9,421 bases of DNA from JANMJD01 sp031371195 (GTDB taxonomy: Bacteria; Actinomycetota; Acidimicrobiia; Acidimicrobiales; Ilumatobacteraceae): the NCBI GenBank assembly GCA_031371195.1, contig JANMJD010000264.1:1-9421 (forward strand). The letters are read 5' to 3'. The position numbers were made by a program, and so were the translations under genes. Positions 4,411-9,421 of this stretch are shown here, in pieces (position 1 is the stretch's first letter; each line of letters begins with the position of its first letter). A model generated the notes under the pieces. The model did no database searches, was not told the DNA's origin, and worked only from the letters and a program-made list of their open reading frames with translations.

Positions 4411-5109
4411 ATAGCACCGCCCCAGGTTCCTGAGCCGCGGTACAACGAGCGCATTCGCGCCCGTGAGGTACGAGTCATCGGTCCGGAAGGTTCTCAGCTC
4501 GGCATCAAGTCGTTGCCTGAAGCGCTTTCCCTCGCCCGTGAACTCGATTTGGATCTTGTCGAAGTAGCCCCGTTGGCTACACCGCCGGTCTGTCGAATCA
4601 TGGATTACGGCAAGTTCCGGTACGAGGAGTCCCAGAAAGCCAAGGAATCGCGCAAGAAGGCGACCCACATCTCCATCAAGGAGGTGAAGTTCCGGCCGAA
4701 GATCGGTGTCGGTGATTTCGACACCAAGGTGCGCCACATCGTCGAGTTCCTGAACGAAGGTCACAAGGTCAAAGTGACGTTGCAGTTCAGAGGTCGAGAG
4801 ATGGCACACCCGGAACTGGGCACGAAGGTGCTCAACAAGGTCGCCGAGAACACGGCGGAGATGGGCAAGATCGAGGCCCACCCCCGCCAGGACGGCAGAA
4901 ACATGACGATGGTGTTGGCTCCCGACCGCAAGCCACCGCCGAAGCCGGTCAAGGCCCACGCCGAGTCGGAAGACGGCGGAGATACCTCCGACGAGTCCGT
5001 ATCGGTCGATGCCGCGACCACCCCGGCACCGGCACCGGCCGCGGTCACCGCACCGGCGGCAGGGATTCCGGTAGCAGCACCAATACCGGCGGATCCCGCC
5101 ACCACCTGA
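4411..5109 (+). CDS. infC: translation initiation factor IF-3 (non-canonical ATA start)
   Basis: IF3 binds the 30S subunit, keeps it free of 50S and checks start codon and initiator tRNA. The frame encodes the whole N-domain (YNERIRAREVRVIG, then GIKSLPEAL and LDLDLVEVAP, residues 11-53), the linker (CRIMDYGKFRYEESQKAKE, 61-79) and the C-domain (EVKFRPKIGVGDFDTK 91-106, KVTLQFRGREM 121-131, GRNMTMVLAP 162-171). A non-standard tail of about 58 residues follows, first acidic (SEDGGDTSDES) and then Ala/Pro/Thr rich. The N-domain begins at about residue 11, before any ATG, GTG or TTG in this frame, so ATA 4411, 9 bp after AGGAG, is the best start, giving 232 residues. Rare AUU/AUC/AUA starts in infC underlie autoregulation, because IF3 discriminates against its own start codon. 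It is the first gene of the infC-rpmI-rplT-methyltransferase operon. Confidence 0.92.
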   Translation: MAPPQVPEPRYNERIRAREVRVIGPEGSQLGIKSLPEALSLARELDLDLVEVAPLATPPVCRIMDYGKFRYEESQKAKESRKKATHISIKEVKFRPKIGVGDFDTKVRHIVEFLNEGHKVKVTLQFRGREMAHPELGTKVLNKVAENTAEMGKIEAHPRQDGRNMTMVLAPDRKPPPKPVKAHAESEDGGDTSDESVSVDAATTPAPAPAAVTAPAAGIPVAAPIPADPATT

Positions 5110-5147
5110 TCCGAGACGCTCCGGCGCCTCGCCCATTTCCCAGATAT

Positions 5148-5170
5148 GCCGCTCGCTAGTAGCTCGCGGC
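5148..5170 (+). repeat. imperfect inverted repeat between infC and rpmI
   Basis: GCCGC (5148-5152) pairs with GCGGC (5166-5170); after a symmetrical TC/TC internal loop, GCT pairs with AGC around a three-base loop. It lies 19 bp before rpmI in the 80-bp gap after infC. It might help L35/L20 translational control or stabilise the mRNA; it has no U-tract, so it is not a standard terminator. Confidence 0.4.
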
Positions 5171-5189
5171 CCACCCGAGGTACCTACCC

Positions 5190-5387
5190 ATGCCCAAGAT
5201 GAAGACCAGCAAGACGGCCGCCAAGCGGTTCTCCAAGACCGGCTCCGGCAAACTCCGCCGGCTGCAGCAGAACCGTCAGCACCTGTTCGAGAAGAAGACG
5301 TCCACCCGGACCCGGCGCCTCGCCGGCATGGTCGACGTGCACCCCGGCGATGCGCGCAAGATCAAGCGCATGCTCGGTGAGCGGTAA
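5190..5387 (+). CDS. rpmI: 50S ribosomal protein L35
   Basis: The 65-residue, very basic product opens with the L35 signature MPKMKTSKTAAKRF and KTGSGKL (residues 17-23), and continues through HLFEKK (31-36) and RLAG to the KIKRMLG end. L35 is a small component of the large ribosomal subunit. The length is normal for the family. The start ATG has GAGG (5177-5180) 9 bp upstream. It lies between infC and rplT in the order conserved across bacteria and is presumably co-transcribed with both. Nothing about it is odd. Confidence 0.97.
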   Translation: MPKMKTSKTAAKRFSKTGSGKLRRLQQNRQHLFEKKTSTRTRRLAGMVDVHPGDARKIKRMLGER

Positions 5388-5427
5388 ACGGCCAGGCATT
5401 CGGTAGGGAAGACAAGGAGACACAGAA

Positions 5428-5784
5428 ATGGCAAGAGTCAAGCGCGCCGTCAATTCCAAGAAGCATCGTCGGGCAACGCTCGAAAAGGCCAAGGGCTACT
5501 ACGGCAACAAGAGCCGTTCCGTCCGGGCCGCCAACGAGCAGGTGATGAAGTCGGGGCAGTACGCCTTCCGCGACCGCCGGGCCAAGAAGGGCGAGTTCCG
5601 TCGTCTGTGGATCCAGCGCATCAACGCCGGCTGCCGCATCCACGACATGTCGTACAGCCGGTTCATCGCCGGATTGAACGCCGCGGGCATCGAAGTCGAT
5701 CGCAAGATCATGGCCGACCTGGCCGTCACCGACCTGGCCGCATTCGGTCAGTTGGTCGAAGCAGCCAAGGCCGCGCTCGGCTGA
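5428..5784 (+). CDS. rplT: 50S ribosomal protein L20
   Basis: The 118-residue basic protein has the L20 hallmarks MARVKRAVNSKKHR, AKGYYGNKSR (21-30), YAFRDRRAKKGEFRRLWIQRINA (46-68) and YSRFIAGL (75-82). L20 binds 23S rRNA early in 50S assembly and in several bacteria represses its own operon by binding leader RNA. A strong AAGGAG (5414-5419) sits 8 bp before the ATG, the best ribosome binding site in the operon. The gap to rpmI is 40 bp. The structured infC leader upstream may be its regulatory target; that link is inference. Confidence 0.97.
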   Translation: MARVKRAVNSKKHRRATLEKAKGYYGNKSRSVRAANEQVMKSGQYAFRDRRAKKGEFRRLWIQRINAGCRIHDMSYSRFIAGLNAAGIEVDRKIMADLAVTDLAAFGQLVEAAKAALG

Positions 5785-5803
5785 GCCGGGCGTGACGTAG
5801 CTG

Positions 5804-6571
5804 ATGTCCCAGCACGAGCCGCTGGGCTTCGGCCATCCCAAGGTTCAACGACTGCGGCGCCTCGTGGGGCGCCGCAGTGCGCGTTACGACGAAGGTGCCT
5901 TCGTCATCGAAGGCCCGGGACTGATCGCCGAGGCCGTTGCCGCCGGTTGGTCGATCGAGGCGCAGTTCGTCGCCCCCGGCGGCACTCCTGTCTACGGGGC
6001 GAGCCAGGTGTTCGAGCTCGGGGTGGGCGTGATCGAACGCGTCGCATCGACCGAGACGCCCCAACCGCTCCTGGCGATCGCCGCCATGCCGGCCCGGTCG
6101 CTCGGCGACCTTGTTCGCCCGACCTTCATCGCCGTGGCGGCGGCGATCGCCGATCCGGGCAACCTGGGCACCATCCTGCGTTCCGCCGAGGCCGCCGGTG
6201 CCGAGGCGGTAGTGACTCTGGCAGGCACCGTCGACTGCTACAGCCCCAAGGTCGTGCGATCATCGGCCGGGGCCCTGTTCCACATTCCCGTCATCGGGCC
6301 GGCCACACCGGCGGACCTCTCCGCCATGGGCCTGATCGTGGTGGGCACCTCGTCGCACGAGGGAGTGGCGTACAGCGAGTTCGACTGGACTCAGCCGGTA
6401 GCCGTCATGGTGGGCAACGAGGCCCACGGCGTCTCCGACGACCTGGCCGTCGATGCCCGGGTGACCATCCCCCACCGGGGCCGGGCCGAGAGTCTGAACG
6501 TCGCCATGGCCGCCACGATCCTGTGCTTCGAGGTCGCCCGGCAACGCACACATCACGCGTCGCGGTCGTAA
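5804..6571 (+). CDS. TrmH/SpoU-family RNA 2'-O-methyltransferase
   Basis: This SPOUT enzyme transfers a methyl group from SAM to a ribose 2'-OH in RNA. The 255-residue product has an N-terminal substrate-binding domain (HPKVQRLRRLVGRRSARYDE through FVIEGPGLIAEAV, 11-45) of the L30e-like SpoU type. The catalytic knot domain follows: motif 1 DPGNLGTILRSAEAAG (117-132, with the catalytic Asn and Arg), motif 2 VMVGNEAHGVS (201-211) and motif 3 AESLNVAMAATILCFE (228-243). A gene of this type commonly follows rplT in Actinobacteria, usually before pheST, and is annotated as a 23S rRNA or TsnR-like methyltransferase; the exact target base cannot be read from sequence. ATG 5804 follows the rplT stop by 19 bp without a clear Shine-Dalgarno, so it may depend on coupling. 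The expected pheS does not follow; a peptidase gene does. Confidence 0.92.
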   Translation: MSQHEPLGFGHPKVQRLRRLVGRRSARYDEGAFVIEGPGLIAEAVAAGWSIEAQFVAPGGTPVYGASQVFELGVGVIERVASTETPQPLLAIAAMPARSLGDLVRPTFIAVAAAIADPGNLGTILRSAEAAGAEAVVTLAGTVDCYSPKVVRSSAGALFHIPVIGPATPADLSAMGLIVVGTSSHEGVAYSEFDWTQPVAVMVGNEAHGVSDDLAVDARVTIPHRGRAESLNVAMAATILCFEVARQRTHHASRS

Positions 6572-6599
6572 CAACACGGCGGCGGAGTACGGGACTTCC

Positions 6600-6614
6600 G
6601 GCCCATCCTGGGCC
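6600..6614 (+). terminator. possible hairpin terminator after the methyltransferase gene
   Basis: GGCCCA (6600-6605) and TGGGCC (6609-6614) form a perfect 6-bp GC-rich stem with a TCC loop, 28 bp after the methyltransferase stop and before the next gene. There is no T-run, so it could be a U-less actinobacterial terminator or an operator for the peptidase gene. Confidence 0.4.
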
Positions 6615-6685
6615 ATCACGGCACGCCCGAGCCATATCTCTGTCAAGGTTTCCTCAGCGGGCGTCGGACGAACTGAGGATGGCGG

Positions 6686-7579
6686 ATGTCGGGTGGATGG
6701 AAACGGCGGTTGGTTTTCGGGGTCTTCGCGCTGATCGGAGGAACTGTCGCCGTGCATCGGCCGCAACCGAGCCCGGCGGCGGCCGTGGTGACGATCGCGA
6801 CGTTCCCGGTGGTCGGCCCGTGCGCGTATACCGATACATATGGAGCTCCGCGATCGGGCGGGCGCCAACACGAGGGGGTCGACATCATCGCCCGTGAGGG
6901 CCTGCCGCTGGCCGCCGTGGCGACCGGGGTGATCAGCAAGGTCGTCTACGACCGCCCGGGCTCGCTCGGCGGCAACTATCTGCGCCTGACGCGGGCGGAC
7001 GGAACGTACTTCACCTACATCCATCTCTCCCGCTTCGTACCCGGGCTGTTCGCCGGGCAGCGGGTGACCGCCGGTCAGATCGTCGGATTCGTCGGCCACA
7101 CCGGAGCAGCGTCGGGTCCCCACCTGCATTTCGAGGTCCATCCGTTCGGTGGAGCGTCGATCAATCCGACCCCCGTCGTCAATGCCGCCGGTGGATGCAA
7201 TGGCCGGGTGACGACTCCCAATCCGCAACCGTCGTCGGGCGGAGGTCGGTTCGACCCGCCGCTGACGGTGTTCCGCCCCGATGCGCCATTGGCGGCCAAC
7301 GTCGTGTTCGCCGTCCAGGTCGTGGGGTTTCCCGGGGTTCCGGCATCGTCGACGAAGGTCGACGTCACGATCACGCTCACCGGCGCCGGTCCGGGGCGCG
7401 CCGCGGTGTGGCCGTGCGGACTGTCGGCCGGCCTGGCGCATGGCACGCCATTGGCCGCAACGCAGTCGGGCCGGGCAACATCGACGCGGGTGAACCTTCG
7501 CCCCGGCGACCGGGGGCGGATTTGTGTGGTCGCCGAAACGCGGGTCAAGGCCGTCGTGGGTCTGCACTCGGCGGCGTAG
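6686..7579 (+). CDS. exported M23 family (LytM-type) metallopeptidase with C-terminal beta domain
   Basis: The 297-residue product starts with a basic, hydrophobic signal-like segment (KRRLVFGVFALIGGTVAV, 6-23). The M23 domain covers about 40-165. HEGVDI (62-67) supplies Zn ligands H62 and D66; YIHLS (111-115) carries the middle His; and SGPHLHFEV (143-151) supplies the HxH pair, so all key residues are present. Such enzymes cut peptidoglycan cross-bridge peptides, or act as activators when degenerate. A Pro/Gly/Ser linker (172-190) leads to a beta-rich domain (about 205-296) with two Cys (C244, C280) likely to form a disulfide; its 'VDVTITLTGAGPGRAAVWPCG' style and closing strand resemble beta domains found on many actinobacterial exported proteins. 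GAGGA (6675-6679) sits 6 bp before ATG 6686. The gene stands alone, with its own upstream gap of 114 bp. Confidence 0.88.
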   Translation: MSGGWKRRLVFGVFALIGGTVAVHRPQPSPAAAVVTIATFPVVGPCAYTDTYGAPRSGGRQHEGVDIIAREGLPLAAVATGVISKVVYDRPGSLGGNYLRLTRADGTYFTYIHLSRFVPGLFAGQRVTAGQIVGFVGHTGAASGPHLHFEVHPFGGASINPTPVVNAAGGCNGRVTTPNPQPSSGGGRFDPPLTVFRPDAPLAANVVFAVQVVGFPGVPASSTKVDVTITLTGAGPGRAAVWPCGLSAGLAHGTPLAATQSGRATSTRVNLRPGDRGRICVVAETRVKAVVGLHSAA

Positions 7580-7612
7580 ACATTGGGGCGATGACCTCGC
7601 TGCGTGAGCGAG

Positions 7613-7626
7613 CACCGCATGCGGTG
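7613..7626 (+). promoter_or_regulatory. 14-bp perfect palindrome, possible operator
   Basis: CACCGCATGCGGTG reads identically on both strands. It lies 50 bp before GTG 7676 and 10 bp ahead of a possible -10 (TAGAGT, 7636-7641), so it would cover the -35 area of that promoter, the typical place for a dimeric repressor or activator. As an RNA hairpin it would have only a 5-bp stem without a U-tract, so termination of the upstream gene is less likely. Confidence 0.4.
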
Positions 7627-7675
7627 TCGATGGGTTAGAGTTCGTCATCCCCTCGGCACTTCAGGGAGCTACGCC

Positions 7676-9421
7676 GTGCAACAACGAAGTCAGCGTCGCG
7701 TCGTCGGAGCATTGACGATCATCGCCGTGCTGGTGGGTGTCGGTGTCGGTTCCGCACCCGCCGCCTCGCCGCCTCCTGTCCATGGCGCCGTGGTCCCCGA
7801 GATCCCGCTCACCGGTTGGCCGCGGATCACCGATGGGACCATCGACGCGGCCGAGCGGGTCGGTCAATTCCTGGTCCTCGGTGGCACGTTCACGTCGATC
7901 ACACTGCCCGACGGCAGCGTCGTGTCCCAGCCCTATCTGGCCGCCTTCGACATCGACACCGGGCAGCTCTCGACGACGTTCCGCCCGGTCCTCGACCGCT
8001 CCGTCTCGGTGATTGAGGCCGGCGACCAGCCGGGCACGCTGTACCTCGGCGGTCTGTTCCGTACGATCAACGGAGCGACGGCGACCCGCATCGCCAAGCT
8101 CGACGTGATGACCGGTCGGGCGGTCGCCAATTTCAATGCCTCGATCGACGGCGAGGTCACCGCCATGGCACGCACGGGGAGCCGGTTGTTCGTCGGAGGT
8201 GAGTTCGGCAACGTCAATTCGCAGCCTCGCTCGCGCTTGGCCGAGATGTCGGCCGTGACCGGGTCGTTGAGCGCCGCATTCACCATCGGCGTCACCGGGT
8301 CGCGATCCAGCGGATGCCGGGCTGACGGGTTCTGCTACACAGCGAGTGGGCCGGCGGTGCGCGCCCTCAACATCACCCCGAACGGCCAGACCTTGATCGT
8401 GCAGCACCGGGGTGACAAGGTCGGCGGGCTCACCCGATGGGGCGTGGCGACGATCAACATCTCCGCGGCGACCCCGTCGGTGACCGCCTGGCGCGCCGAT
8501 CTGTGGGATCCGTCCCGCAACCAGGGCCGAACCGACTTCGTCGGGGTCATCGAAGGCGACATGTCGCCGGACGGCACGATGATCGCCTTCTCCAACGCCA
8601 TCGGCAACTTCCCGCCCATCCACGACACGGTGATCGCCTATCCGGTGGCCGGTGGCGAGGCGGTACAGCCGTTGTGGGTGACCCAGAACTTCGACTCGAC
8701 CTACGGCATCGCCGTATCGGACCAGGCCACCTACATGGGTGGGCACTTCTGTTGGACCGAGAGCCAGCAGTCGACGGCCTCCCCGCTGTACTGGCCGAAT
8801 CAGGCCGGCGGCAACCAGTACAGCTGCGCGGCCACCGGTGGCGGGGTGTTCCAGCCGCAGACCACCTATCGTCCCCACCTCGCCGGGGTCGACCTGCCGA
8901 CCGGCCGGGCGATCACCTGGAATCCGGGGTCGAACGACTCCACCCGCGGTGTCCTGTTCCTCCGGAACTTCGACCGTGGTCTCGTGCTCGGCCACGACGG
9001 CACCCTGGTCCGGGGAGTCAACGTCGGTCGTAGCGCCGTGTTCGACTTCGGCATCGCCAAGGAGCCTCGGGAGTTGGCTGCGCCGAGTCTGGCGATCACC
9101 AACCCGGCGGCCGGGGCTTCGGTACGGCTGCAGACTGTCAGCGGAACGGCGGTCGACGACTATCGCATCAAGCGGGTGCGCCTGCGGCTGCGTGATCCGG
9201 GGACGGGTCAATGGGTGCAGCCGGACGGTTCGAGATCGGCGAACGCGTATCAGTGGGAGGCCGTGCTGGGCGTCGAGGGTCTGTCGGGCACGGCGCGGAC
9301 GTGGACGGTGACGGGACTTCCATCACCGCTCGGCCCGATCGAGATCCAAGCGCGATCGGCCGACCTCGCGTCGCGCACGTCACCGTGGATGACGGTCGCC
9401 GTCACCGGAACCGCGGCCTTG
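7676..9421 (+). CDS. large exported beta-propeller-like repeat protein with Ig-like segment (3' end outside window)
   Basis: The frame is open for 582 codons to the window edge. GTG 7676 has TCAGGGAG (7661-7668) 7 bp upstream and gives a signal peptide (QQRSQRR then VVGALTIIAVLVGVGVGSAPAA, cleavage near 30). Residues about 60-460 contain repeats of the type 'LxLGGxFxxIxGxxxxxIAxLDxxTGxxxxxF': FLVLGGTFTSI (65-75), LYLGGLFRTINGATATRIAKLD (122-143), LFVGGEFGNVNSQPRSRLAEM (171-191) and a later variant YMGGHFCW (353-360) with AGVDLPTGRAITWNPG. This is common in actinobacterial exported proteins and suggests a beta-propeller. Two Cys pairs (214/220 and 359/384) probably form disulfides. From about 469 an Ig-like segment begins (SLAITNPAAGASV, SGTAVDDYRIKRVRLRLRD). 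The cell-surface or adhesive role is inference; no catalytic motif is seen. It follows the M23 gene by 96 bp. Confidence 0.85.
   Translation, partial: MQQRSQRRVVGALTIIAVLVGVGVGSAPAASPPPVHGAVVPEIPLTGWPRITDGTIDAAERVGQFLVLGGTFTSITLPDGSVVSQPYLAAFDIDTGQLSTTFRPVLDRSVSVIEAGDQPGTLYLGGLFRTINGATATRIAKLDVMTGRAVANFNASIDGEVTAMARTGSRLFVGGEFGNVNSQPRSRLAEMSAVTGSLSAAFTIGVTGSRSSGCRADGFCYTASGPAVRALNITPNGQTLIVQHRGDKVGGLTRWGVATINISAATPSVTAWRADLWDPSRNQGRTDFVGVIEGDMSPDGTMIAFSNAIGNFPPIHDTVIAYPVAGGEAVQPLWVTQNFDSTYGIAVSDQATYMGGHFCWTESQQSTASPLYWPNQAGGNQYSCAATGGGVFQPQTTYRPHLAGVDLPTGRAITWNPGSNDSTRGVLFLRNFDRGLVLGHDGTLVRGVNVGRSAVFDFGIAKEPRELAAPSLAITNPAAGASVRLQTVSGTAVDDYRIKRVRLRLRDPGTGQWVQPDGSRSANAYQWEAVLGVEGLSGTARTWTVTGLPSPLGPIEIQARSADLASRTSPWMTVAVTGTAAL

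Noticed and set aside
4513..5109. TTG 4513 as the infC start
   Set aside because: It would remove most of the IF3 N-domain, which is encoded in the same frame from 4411, and it has no Shine-Dalgarno.
4204..5136. 310-residue minus-strand frame opposite infC
   Set aside because: infC is certain on the + strand and the antisense translation has no recognisable features.
6260..7648. 462-residue minus-strand open frame opposite the methyltransferase end and the M23 gene
   Set aside because: Both + strand genes have clear catalytic motifs; the antisense product is low-complexity Arg/Gly/His.
7661..9211. 516-residue minus-strand open frame opposite the exported repeat protein
   Set aside because: Its product is Arg/Gly/Asp/His rich without domain motifs, while the + strand frame has a signal peptide, a ribosome binding site and recognisable repeats. 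It is a shadow of GC-rich codon usage.

Overview
The window looks like a chromosomal segment of a high-GC actinobacterium. The order infC-rpmI-rplT-TrmH/SpoU methyltransferase, an infC-linked DUF1844 gene, frequent GTG starts, apparent leaderless promoters and large secreted proteins with 'xGGxF' repeats all fit Actinomycetota, possibly Acidimicrobiia. The class is inferred from style, not from any marker comparison.

Region 1 (1 to about 1930) is a visibly less GC-rich accessory cluster, all on the + strand. It holds the 3' end of a secreted-type protein with 10 cysteines in 78 residues, a multi-spanning membrane protein preceded by an in-frame TGA, a MauE/DoxX-like membrane protein with a CxC motif, and a membrane-anchored thioredoxin-fold protein with CxxC (MauD/TlpA type). 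In methylamine dehydrogenase operons MauE and MauD help make the disulfide-rich light chain MauA. The Cys spacing of the first protein partly resembles MauA, but it ends before a second TTQ tryptophan could occur. I read the cluster as a dedicated oxidative-folding module for an unusual Cys-rich exported protein, and it is the best candidate here for something undescribed.

Region 2 (about 1930-2311) has no intact gene. It carries a frameshifted fragment of a LacI-family regulator lying where base composition changes, so it is probably a scar at the junction between accessory and core DNA.

Region 3 (2312-4184) holds hisG (long form), a one-base-overlapping divergent cold-shock-domain protein whose start region is a 15-bp tandem repeat (four copies of TGATG), an alkyltransferase-like DNA repair protein with Trp in place of the reactive Cys, and, convergent with it, a DUF1844 gene.

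Region 4 (4185-6571) is the translation operon: a structured leader with two perfect hairpins and a possible alternative pairing, infC starting at a non-canonical ATA codon, rpmI, rplT and a SpoU-family RNA 2'-O-methyltransferase.

Region 5 (6572-9421) encodes two exported proteins: an M23 peptidase with a C-terminal beta domain, and a large repeat/beta-propeller-like protein with an Ig-like segment that runs off the window, preceded by a 14-bp perfect palindrome.
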